Part shown: one piece after another, positions 36,383-46,189 of the stretch | Position numbering within the stretch: position 1 is the first letter of the stretch | How the letters are laid out: every line of letters starts with the position of its first letter | Assembly: GCF_001039355.2 (NCBI RefSeq) | Contig: NW_019775565.1 | Span: 98,245-162,244 of the forward strand | Direction of reading: 5' to 3' | Length of the DNA stretch: 64,000 nucleotides | From: Lingula anatina | Taxonomy: Eukaryota > Brachiopoda > Lingulata > Lingulida > Lingulidae | Made by a program: the position numbers and the translations under genes | Notes under the pieces: generated by a model | What the model was told of the DNA's origin: nothing | Seen by the model: the letters and a program-made list of their open reading frames with translations, nothing else | The model's database searches: none

Positions 36383-39300
36383 ATGCCAATACTTGACAAC
36401 AGGTCGTACCGGAAACAGCTCCGTGCATGGATTGGTGACCCGACCTTGACCTTTAACCTCCTGTACAGCGCCACCAGAGACGGCTGCAGTGGTCAGGCTT
36501 TCCATCAGAAGTGCAACAACCAAGGTCCGACTGTTTCTATTGGTCAAAACAGTGCTGGTTACATCATAGGGGGGTACACGAGCATCCCATGGACATCACG
36601 GGGAGATTATTTTAATGATGACCGTGCATTTTTGTTCCAGCTCTTCCCAAACAAGGTAAAGTTCGCTCGCAATGGGAACGGGAATGATGTTTATGACAAC
36701 GCTACGTATGGTCCCACGTTTGGAGGGGATTTAAACTATAATCAGACGGCTTTCGATACTGCTGGCAGGTATGGTTATGGGCGAGTTAGGGACAGGAAAG
36801 GGCGGTTTAGTTGGAATGGGATCCCAGTCCAGATGCCAGGTGTTTCTGAGTCCTGTGGAAACGATCTGTTGTTCTTTTCCGATTCAAACAATGGATATGA
36901 CGCTTATTCAGACACAGCCGACTTTGGCTACATGGGTACTTATTATGCCGCCAATGGTTTCACCGCTAATTCATACAATACATCTGGCGATTATTTCTAC
37001 ACAAATGGCTACAGTTACATCGGTAATAGTTATAATGGCAATGGTTACAACGCCCAAACATTTACTGGAAACAGCAACGCTTATCTCGACATTGAAGTAT
37101 ACGCTGTAAAACGTAAGTGCTATTATACTCGTCAACTGTATATTACACAATGTTTGGTTTTATGCCAATTCTCAAATGATTCTTTTTTCGTAAGTGAGTG
37201 AAAGATGAGAGAAAGCCAAGAAAATTTTAACTGCATGTTTGTAATAAATAAAAAAAGTTGAAACTGTTATACTGTCGTTTTATTTCCATTACGAGACGAT
37301 GAATACCTGGACTGCCTTTCAATATTAAAAGTTATAAATAGATATGTTACCTGTTTCACCGCCCTATTAATAAATAGTTTTACAACATTGGATACTTCTC
37401 CACAGGTCATTTATTTCTAATTATATAGTTATTTTTTGACAGAGGTAAATTCAGAAGATGAATTATATGAGAAAGATAAACCGTGGCGCAAAACTGACAT
37501 TAACGACTGGAATAATAAGGTATGTGAAGCTCTTTGACGTACCTCAACGAAAGATAAAATAACTAAAGTTACTACTTAAACAAACTTTTCTTTTTACTTA
37601 TTTTGTACCACTTCATCGTTTTTGTTTTTTGTTTTTTTTTTAATTAAATTATTAGTCAAATTCCAAAGTAACTTAACCAATGGTTTATTTTTCAGACAGG
37701 CCCAATTATTATATCAAATTTTATAGTAACCTTAGTAGAATTGACTCTTGTAGACCAACAATTTACAGTAGGGGGAGCTCTGCATTCTCCCACCGTGGCG
37801 CCACCTGTTTCAGCTACCAGGGACATCCACAGGGAATTAATTTATGAAAATTAACATTTAAAAAACTGGCAAATTTGAGGTTATTGTCTTAATCTCCTTT
37901 TTTTCAGACCAGAGGCAAACTTTTTGATGAGTTGGTGTCGTTCTCCACTCCAACCCCGGCCAAAGTTCCCGCCGCACGGCTCCTCCTGGTGGGCAGTGTG
38001 GGGGCGGGGAAATCCAGTTTCTTTAACACCGTGCGCTCTGTGTGGAAAGGCAAAGTCCGCAGCCAGGTGGCGACCGGAACGGCACCCCATAGCCTCACAA
38101 CCAAGGTATGTACTTGCATGATATTTTTCCATTGGTAAATGAAGGGGTTGTTTAAGAAGAGCAGGCTTCATAGGTCTTTAAGGTGAAGATATTTACACTT
38201 TTATCAAAATGTCATAATACGTTTTGAACGAGAAAATCCTGAAACAGATTCGCTTCTTTTTCTTTCGTTCTTTCTGAGTGAGTAAATGTACCTGTAATTA
38301 GTAATCCAGTAGAAGAAGAATGACTCTGAAACCTGGAGAAAAACTGGAGCTATGGTGGCACCAAAGAAGCCATGTGGGAATGGGTGGGAAATCCAACACT
38401 GAACAAGAAAGAGGGCCTCAGTTTTATATGATTGCGCACATACAGTGCCTCCGGAAAGTGCCCTTACCAAAAGGCCGCATGGGCTCCCAACCCTGCCCCG
38501 TATGGTCGAACAATAGAGTGCGCATGATAATTGCAGGGTAGGGGAATAGGCAAGTAATCCTTATCGGACACCCTAATTAGTCGGTTCAACGAGTGCGCTC
38601 TGCTTCTTCTCAATTGCCCTTAATTGTATGGGACGGGGCAGTGGAGACTATTCCTAGCCATATGACAATAGATCAGGGAACCAGCTATCCAGGCTATTTA
38701 CCAAGTGAAAGCTATCAACGTTGATTAGTTGCCTAATGTAAGTTTCAGAGTTATTCATAGTTATCCCTCTTTCTTACATGTATTGTTGCTGTTGTTGTTG
38801 TTGTTCTACGTTTTTCTTCTTATTATTATTATTATCATAAAAGTATCGTGTGTATGAGATCCGAGGAGGCCACCAGACGCCTGCGTTCCGTCTGTGTGAC
38901 ACCATGGGTCTGGAAGAGGACCAGGGACTAGATGTGGGGGACATGGCTTATCTGCTGGATGGTCACGTGCCAGACCATTTCCAGGTCAGTGACGTATTAC
39001 TTATCTCTCGGAGTCGCAGATGTCCAGAGTTCACAGGGAAGACAGAGGCTCTCTGATGGTAAAGCCCGGTAACGAATCTAAGGGTTCGTGAAACAGACAG
39101 GTCGTCCTCCATGTTATCCCCAGCCTAAGACTGATTACTGGATTTGCGACGTTAGGCTAACAAAAATGCTTCGGCACTCTTTAAATTCCAAATAATTATC
39201 AATCAGATAAGAAATGTTCATCATGGTTAAGTTCATTATTTGATTTGAGTTTAACTAAATGGTTTAACCCTTATTTCACTTTGCATTAATGGTTCGTGAT

Positions 39301-40383
39301 TTTTGTCTTTGTTTTACTAAAATCATCTTGCAATTAGTCAAAAGTAGTAATTTAATGAAGTACAATGAAGTTTATATGAAGGAAATATTTTTGTTAAATT
39401 TCTCTCCAGTTTAACCCGGCTGTGCGTATCACACGCAAATCCCTTGGTTTTGTGAAGGACCCTGGTTTGGCTGACGCCATTCACTGCGTAGCACTAGTCA
39501 TAGATGGCAGCACATACAAGGTCATGTCTCCCAAGGTCAAGGACAAATTGCTGGGTCTACGAACACTGGCACTTGACAGAGGTATCGTCTTTATTTCTGT
39601 AACTGAAAAATGGATTATCTTTGCTTTGATATATAATAACTTGTATCCAACGCAGCATGTGGCCCGATGACGAGATTTCGAATAAGTTTGATACCTATTT
39701 TCGAACGATGCTTCCTTGTTAAGGGGTGCACATATATGTAACTCCACGTAGTTGAAGGGAAGACAGGATATATAAATGAAATGGACCTTGTTTGCTTGAA
39801 CATAAACCTTTATTTAGGTAAGCCAAGGGATGGAAGGGAGAAGTCTCAAGGGTCACAAATCTAAGCCTCGCTTCACTCAGCATATGAGTACCTACAGATG
39901 TAGTACGCCCTGTACACTTATCAGTTGGGACCCGGTTCCTGTGAAGAACATGTAGTTTGTTGATTGATGAAATATTTAGAATTGCTGATTTGATCACATA
40001 TCAGTGTGTAAAAATACTACTTTAAGAGTAAGAATAAATTATTTACTGAAGTTAAATCTGTTGCAGATATCCCGGTCCACGTGGTCTTGACCAAGGTGGA
40101 CAAGGTATGCAAAGACGTAGCTGAAGACCCATCTGTGGTATTTCACAGTCGCGTCATTGAAAAGAAAGTGAAAGACATCAGTGACGCATTCGGTATACAG
40201 AGTAATCACGTCCAACCTGTGAAGAACTACGAATCCGAGACCTCCATTGACCCCAGAGTGGACATCCTGACTCTGAACGCCCTCAGACAGATGACCGGAA
40301 GTGCCGAGGACTACATTGAGTTTAAACTAGACGACATGGAGGAAACGGACACCCAAATGTCTAAAATGAATATCAAAAAATAA
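36383..40383 (+). CDS. TLDc domain / IFI44-IFI44L-like GTPase (6 exons, 544 aa)
   Basis: Exons: 36383-37112, 37443-37519, 37908-38105, 38844-38984, 39410-39581 and 40067-40383 (TAA). All introns are GT-AG and phases agree. Exon 1 encodes a TLDc domain (SLLYSATRDG-type start, FGGDL motif at 113-117, LDIEVYAV end) with a Tyr/Asn/Gly-rich insert at about residues 167-232. Exons 3-6 encode a P-loop GTPase of the IFI44 family: G1 GSVGAGKS at 298-305, G3-like DTMG at 354-357 and G4-like TKVD at 448-451. The C-terminus has the family's ALRQM stretch. The start ATG is fixed by an in-frame TAG 12 bases upstream. Exon 4 has an unusual acceptor (AAAAG without a pyrimidine tract). In vertebrates the family is interferon-induced and antiviral; in invertebrates it is often expanded, and a role in innate defence here is inference. 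A non-coding 5' exon is possible, since TTTCAG precedes at 36363. Confidence 0.93.
38100..38843. other. Intron 3 of the TLDc-GTPase gene
   Basis: Intron of 738 bases between the P-loop exon and the G3 exon. It contains no recognised element apart from GTT and TTA trinucleotide runs near its 3' end (about 38785-38836), which replace a normal pyrimidine tract. Confidence 0.7.
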
Positions 40384-40469
40384 CTTCTAGGAGTCCCGCT
40401 GACATGTGCATGTATCACAGCACCCTGTGTTGTTTGAGTTGTAGAACTAGAACAAATTTAGACACGATC

Positions 40470-40471
40470 CT

Positions 40472-40537
<66 letters not shown>

Positions 40538-40574
40538 GTATTTCAACTTTGTATAACGTATTTTAAGTGTGTTG

Positions 40575-40640
<66 letters not shown>
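40470..40640. repeat. Two (TA)n tracts separated by one 59-bp repeat unit
   Basis: TA runs of about 60 and 58 bases flank the sequence TTAGAAGTATTTCAACTTTG...GTGTGTTGGGCA. The piece between them is one unit of the 59-bp minisatellite seen after the assembly gap at 42133, with its own TATA stretch expanded. It lies 90 bases past the stop codon of the TLDc-GTPase gene. Confidence 0.9.
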
Positions 40641-40645
<5 letters not shown>

Positions 40646-41272
40646 CATAAATGGGATTAAGAGCACTAAGAAGATGTACTGCTAGCTTCTCGTAATCCAG
40701 CTTTGTTGTGTCAAATAAGATACACCAATAGCTCGACCAGTTTTATACTGTAAATGATTCATTTGGCGAAATTGAACCTTACTTGAAGACCAAAAAAAAT
40801 GTGGCCAATGTCAAGATAAACCCAATGTAGTACATTTAAATAAAATAACTGTGGGTCCATAGAATTACAGATGTATTTGTTATAGAACAGGCGCAACACA
40901 CCATTTTATTCCTTTTTTTTGTTTTATTATTTGCACTAACTGCCGGGTATCCATCTCGAGGCAAAGCAGAATTTACACAAGTCTAGAACTTTAGACCAAA
41001 TATCGGACAAAAAAAGGTTATTTCTGAAACATCCTCCTGATCTAAGTTCCCATTACCCCGTGCAGAAAACACATCAGTTTTGGTGATCTATCTCCATTCA
41101 GCTCTTAAGTGATAAGCTGCCAATGCACCCCAGTCACGGTAACACTAATGAAAGTCCGGATATTGCCTGCCGGATATTACGTCATTAACGATACATCATG
41201 TACAAACTACCGTGCTCTCCTGCAGCCATTATAATAAGCTGACGTCGCCTTAAGTCACTTGATTGTTCACAC

Positions 41273-41465
41273 GTTAGAGCGCATTCGGAACAGCGGTCTA
41301 ACAGATCCGCGGATCAAATATGGCGACCCACTAAAAAGCTTGCCGCTTAATTACGGATTTTACACTGAATAGATTCCCCGTGGGGATTACACAACAAACA
41401 TTCAAGTGGGTCGGCCATATTTGATCCACGGATCTGTTAGTCCGCTGTTCTGAATGCGCTCTAAC
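41273..41465. mobile_element. MITE family 2, terminal inverted repeats of about 48 bp
   Basis: The left arm GTTAGAGCGCATTCGGAACA, continuing through CAGATCCGCGGATCAAATATGG, is mirrored by the right arm with only a few differences. The central 90 bases are unique. The ends pair as GTTA/TAAC, so a target duplication cannot be separated from the inverted repeat. It is non-coding; the superfamily is undetermined. Confidence 0.8.
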
Positions 41466-41599
41466 AGGTAGTCCGTGTTTTTGTTTTATTATTTGTTATG
41501 ATGATGGCTTTTAGCATACTGATTTGCTGTACGTTTATATACATTGTTGTATTACTCATAGTTGGTGCACATTTTCACCCATATGACCAGACCGTTACG

Positions 41600-41601
<2 letters not shown>

Positions 41602-41640
<39 letters not shown>

Positions 41641-42132
41641 NNNNNNNNNNNNNNNNNNNNNNNNNNNNNNNNNNNNNNNNNNNNNNNNNNNNNNNNNNNN
41701 NNNNNNNNNNNNNNNNNNNNNNNNNNNNNNNNNNNNNNNNNNNNNNNNNNNNNNNNNNNNNNNNNNNNNNNNNNNNNNNNNNNNNNNNNNNNNNNNNNNN
41801 NNNNNNNNNNNNNNNNNNNNNNNNNNNNNNNNNNNNNNNNNNNNNNNNNNNNNNNNNNNNNNNNNNNNNNNNNNNNNNNNNNNNNNNNNNNNNNNNNNNN
41901 NNNNNNNNNNNNNNNNNNNNNNNNNNNNNNNNNNNNNNNNNNNNNNNNNNNNNNNNNNNNNNNNNNNNNNNNNNNNNNNNNNNNNNNNNNNNNNNNNNNN
42001 NNNNNNNNNNNNNNNNNNNNNNNNNNNNNNNNNNNNNNNNNNNNNNNNNNNNNNNNNNNNNNNNNNNNNNNNNNNNNNNNNNNNNNNNNNNNNNNNNNNN
42101 NNNNNNNNNNNNNNNNNNNNNNNNNNNNNNNN
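41602..42132. other. ATA repeat running into a 492-base assembly gap
   Basis: An (AATAAT)n tract at 41602-41640 leads directly into N at 41641-42132. The gap is flanked by a trinucleotide repeat on one side and the 59-bp minisatellite on the other, so it probably reflects unresolved tandem repeats. Confidence 0.95.
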
Positions 42133-42486
42133 GTTGGGCATATATGTATATAGTAGAAGTATTTCATCTTTGTATAACGTATTTTAAGTGTGTTGGGCAT
42201 ATATGTATATAGTAGAAGTATTTCACTTTTGTATAACGTATTTTAAGTGTGTTGGGCATATATGTATATAGTAGAAGTATTTCAACTTTGTATAACGTAT
42301 TTTAAGTGTGTTGGGCATATATGTATATAGTAGAAGTATTTCATCTTTGTATAACGTATTTTTAGTGTGCTGGGCATATATGTATATAGTAGAAGTATTT
42401 CAGCTTTGTTTAACGTATTTTAAGTGTGTTGGGCATATATGTATATAGTAGAAGTATTTCAACTTTGTATAACGTATTTTAAGTGT
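42133..42486. repeat. 59-bp minisatellite, six units
   Basis: Units start GTTGGGCATATATGTATATA at 42133, 42192, 42251, 42310, 42369 and 42428, each exactly 59 bases. They differ by single bases (TTCATC, TTCACTT, TTCAGC or TTCAAC in the middle). The array begins at the gap edge, so its true length is unknown. Confidence 0.95.
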
Positions 42487-42769
42487 GTTGGGCTTACTTT
42501 GGATCTGATTGATCGTGGATTTATTGCAGAATATTTGGTGTTTGAGATTGACACATTTCCGTCTTTTCAGAAAGTTTTGTCGCTCTTACTTCCAGAATAC
42601 AATTAACTCACGCATCAACGAATTGAGTCATCTGTTTTTCGCTAGTAAGAAAATATTAATGTGGACAAGTCTTAGAATCTATTGAGCCGAACTCGTCATT
42701 ATCTGCAAGTGAATTCGCTGAATTTTAGGAAGGGATTTTGACGGAGACAGTGGTGACCTTTCGATAGGA

Positions 42770-44095
42770 CAAGTTCACATATGGTTCACATAGTATGAGT
42801 TAAAAAATTTTTGTGGTACAAGACAGGGTAATATTTTATCTTCAATTCTTTTTAACATATATATGTTGACGGCTTGCTAAAGCCTTGGTTCCAACACGCT
42901 GCTACGTGTGGTCTACGGAAAAAAATGTGGAAAACGTGGGAGTTCGTGCGATTTGTGGAGGACGCAAACAGCACGTAGTAACTTTTCGACATGATCAACA
43001 GCTGCTACATGCGATCTAGCTACGTCCTAGCCGGAACCTAGGAACCTAAAAACCGTGCGTCCAAAACGTAGTTGGGACCTAGGCTTAAGGGAATTATCCG
43101 CTATAAACGCTGGAGTTTCATTCGGAAAGAACACGTTTAATAATATCACTTGTGCGGATGACATAACAATATTCTCCACTGCTATGCCTGGGCTCCAGCT
43201 GTTAATAACTCGTCATGACTTTTCCCTGTGTTGGAGATTGAAATTCAGCCTTAAAGACTCTAAATATAAGCTAGTTGGAAAAGCCTTATTGAAATAACAC
43301 CCAACCTGGTTTTTAGGACAGAATCCCATGGAAAATGCAGATTCTTTAGTTATTTAAGTTGTGACATTAAATAAAGAGTGTATTGCTGATGATCTGAAAA
43401 TAGGGCATTGTATAAAGTTAATATTACAGGTGTCAATTTTCCAGGTTTAGATACAAAGCCGAAGGCCTACTTGTGGCACTCTACTGTAGCTTTAGTGATG
43501 TTTTGTGGTTTTAATGCCTTATGCACTACGTCCAAGCATTTAAAGATTATCGTTTTTGAGCCTTAGCTCTTGAATTCATACCTCACATATTTTAAATGTT
43601 TTAGATATTTATAAATGGAGCCATAGCGTCATTTCATCAACTGTATCGCTACTAATACGAGTTTTAGCCCACGACACTCCTTACCGCAATTTTATACGTG
43701 GTCAGTTGGCAAGGTCTATTCTTACAGGGTTTACCCGTCAAGAAACACTAATTGATCTGCTTTTTTTTACTTTATATGTAAACCTTATTAGGTCTTTATA
43801 CTCCACTCGTACTCTATAGACACTCTGTCCTCAGGTCTAACAAACACTATCAGGACACATTTACATGCAGGTGCATTTGAATTTAGCATGGTTCAACTTT
43901 TAACCAAAGCTACTTTAAATTTTATTCAATTTAATACTCCTTTGTCGTATATTTTAACCTGAGCACATTGTAGAAAGATTTTATTACTTATATTAAAACG
44001 TTTTTATTTTGTGACCTTACTATGGGGATTTTGTGTGCGATTTTATGTATGTATTCTTTTATGTCTTTCACTCTGATGTGGGTATAAATAAAAGA
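42770..44095 (+). pseudogene. LINE reverse transcriptase relic, interrupted by a MITE
   Basis: Before the interruption the frame reads FCGTRQGNILSSILFNIYM, a typical non-LTR 'GxRQGxxLSPxLFNxY' block. After it comes ELSAINAG and then CADDITIFSTAMPGLQ, the YxDD catalytic block in which the first residue is C, followed by the conserved KFSLKDSKY. Decayed pieces of the thumb and C-terminus follow (for example AYLWHSTV). The relic ends near AATAAAAGATAAATA at about 44087. There are many stops and frameshifts. Orientation is the same as the other LINE relics of this window. Confidence 0.7.
42880..43084. mobile_element. MITE family 3, inserted in the LINE reverse transcriptase
   Basis: The left end AGCCTTGGTTCCAACACG is mirrored on the right by CGTAGTTGGGACCTAGGCT, with TAA on both sides (42878-42880 and 43085-43087, one base uncertain). 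It lies between the halves of the reverse transcriptase palm that are adjacent in intact elements. The TAA duplication again suggests a PIF/Harbinger-type element. The sequence differs from MITE family 1. Confidence 0.75.
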
Positions 44096-44544
44096 TAAAT
44101 ACTGGTATAATCTCAAATTGTGAGTTATACAAATGACCTGTGCAAGATTTTGTTCGAGGTGTAAATGGAAAGTGGATCACGTGACTACATTTGTCCTACA
44201 TCCGTTCTAAATGATATCTATTTCTACAGCTTCACTTCTTCACACCGGCTTATTACAGATATTGGAAACATTAAAGTTGGTTGAGAGAGGTTTCAAGGAT
44301 GATATCAATGTATTGTTTCAACATATTAGGAGATCGTGATGCTGTGGAGGGCACGTATCCTATCGAGACAACAGCAACACAGAAAAGAGTTATTCGGAGA
44401 ACAAGCAAGTCTAATTATAAAGTAAACTTTCAATTTTCATGATGTTAAATATGCAATATTATTGGAGGTCACACTACGTTATACGCAGATATACAATTCC
44501 ATGTGTGTCCAATGGACCTATGTACCTTGAATAAATGTCCTGCA

Positions 44545-44645
44545 GGGGATTACTATTTCATGGGTATTTATGGCCGGGGGACTACCATTTCTAGGATTTT
44601 AGGTCCAGGGGACTAACATTTCTGGGATTTTAGGTCCGGGGACAG
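44545..44645. repeat. Tandem repeat of about 30 bp, three units
   Basis: Units of the form GGGGACTACCATTTCTAGGA followed by TTTTAGGTCC are repeated three times with small changes. They lie about 300 bases before the first integrase exon. Confidence 0.75.
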
Positions 44646-44934
44646 CTGCTTACGATTCCTTTTCTCAGTTTTAAACTGGAGGGCAGGGATGAAGGGCAGG
44701 ATGATAATGATGATAATTATGGTGGAGTATGGCGAAAAGTTGTAAGAAACAAGGAAGAAGTGAAAAAAAATTTTGGATACACTGCATACATCACCGCTTG
44801 GTAAGTTTGTATTAAAAGAATTCCGTTTTCACAATACCGCGTATACGTTGCTTTATTTGTGTGACGTAATTCCAGACATTGAAAAAAGTGTCTATAAAAT
44901 GCGATGTATTAATTTCCTTGTTTTTAAATTTAAG

Positions 44935-45789
44935 GTGGTCACCTAGGACAAGATAAGACACTGGCCAAGGTTGAACAGAGATATTATTGGCCAAACATGG
45001 TAGACGACATCAGAAAATTCATTTTAAAATGTGACAAATGTCAGCGTGTCAACAAAAAGAGCAACAACGGCTCTCCACCGCTTTACCCTATTCCCGTGAA
45101 CAAGCCTGAGGCGTGGAGGATGGTAATCAAGACAATTTTTCTCTTAATCGTGGTGTTCAATTGGAAAAAATAGATATTGAAAATCGTTTTTCGTTGTTAT
45201 CGTCATATTGTTTTAACAGAAAACATTAAGACTTGTGGAAATTTCTTTATTTTTCAGTTATTTATGTAGTTAAACATCTACGAATTTAATGTAAAATCAG
45301 AAATAACGCATTTTTATTTTAAATTTTTGGTAGATTGGGATCGATCTAATTGGGCCAATGCGACAAACAGAAATGGTTAATCAGTGCGTATGTACTGTTG
45401 TGTGCTACTACAACAAGATGGCCCATGCACGTGCCTTGCCCTCCAAGGAAGCGACAGGGGTAGCCAGCTTTCTTTTGGACCTTTTTTTTTACGTAAGTGT
45501 TGAATATTATAGGTGCAGTAATGAATATGTATCGACAACGATTGCTTTCAAAGTTACATGTTAAGATAACTTAATTAATTTACTTTTTTAAATAGGGTGG
45601 ATTATACCCCTTCGATGACAGTAAAAAGTAACATTTCTGATGAACATCATGTCGACGAAGTTGTTAACTGCTTTTAAAGCATCAAGACGATCATCAGTGG
45701 GATGACGTTTTGGGGGATGTAGTATTTGCTTATAATACATCAGTCCAAGCATCTACTGGGTTTTCACCCTTTTATCTCATGCTTGGGAG
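44935..45789 (+). pseudogene. Spliced integrase relic of Ginger/GIN (gypsy integrase-like) type
   Basis: Three exon-like blocks are separated by GT-AG introns. 44935-45122 encodes an integrase zinc-binding domain (GGHLGQDKT, YYWPNM, then CDKCQ). 45334-45492 continues in phase with IGIDLIGP, where the catalytic core and its first Asp begin, and KMAHARALPSKEAT. A last block at about 45677-45789 gives WDDVLGDVVFAYNTSVQAST and then GFSPFYLMLGR, the end of the core. The middle of the core, with the second Asp and the Glu, is missing. Conserved integrase split by introns is not usual for Ty3/gypsy retrotransposons but is known for Ginger DNA transposons and the domesticated GIN genes. With two catalytic residues gone this copy cannot be an active integrase. 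Confidence 0.65.
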
Positions 45790-46189
45790 GTATGAAGGAA
45801 TATGTAAATTATTATCCATAAATGTTCAATTATTTCATGTTTTATTAAATAAATAAAATTGGGTTTTACCCACACCAGAAATGATGTAATTAATACTGAA
45901 AAATGTCGTCTTTTTATTCTAATTATGCTATTTCGGATGGATACCACATACATACAACATTTTGATCTGAAAGTTAAAACCAAAGTTCTGCCTTCAGTTG
46001 GCATGTGGAACTATAAGATGTCATACAGCCGTTTTAAATTATCTGCTTTCTTTAAAAACATGGCAGTTATTAAGAACGTCACATCTAATGAGAAAATTGA
46101 AAAATCAATTATTAAATGCAGTTCATTATCCGGGCACCAGCTGCGTCCAGCCAAATCTGCAGTCCTCCTCAGAAGAACTATAGAAGTTA

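Noticed and set aside
36365-36547. Upstream extension of the TLDc protein beyond 36383
   Set aside because: An in-frame TAG lies 12 bases before the ATG, so translation begins at 36383 unless an upstream exon splices in another frame.
37881-38171. Minus-strand ORFs opposite the P-loop exon
   Set aside because: They are shadows of the GTPase exon, which has the P-loop motif and fitting splice sites on the plus strand.
41562-42212. Long open frames of 188-216 codons over the N gap
   Set aside because: They consist of unknown bases and a trinucleotide repeat, not coding sequence.
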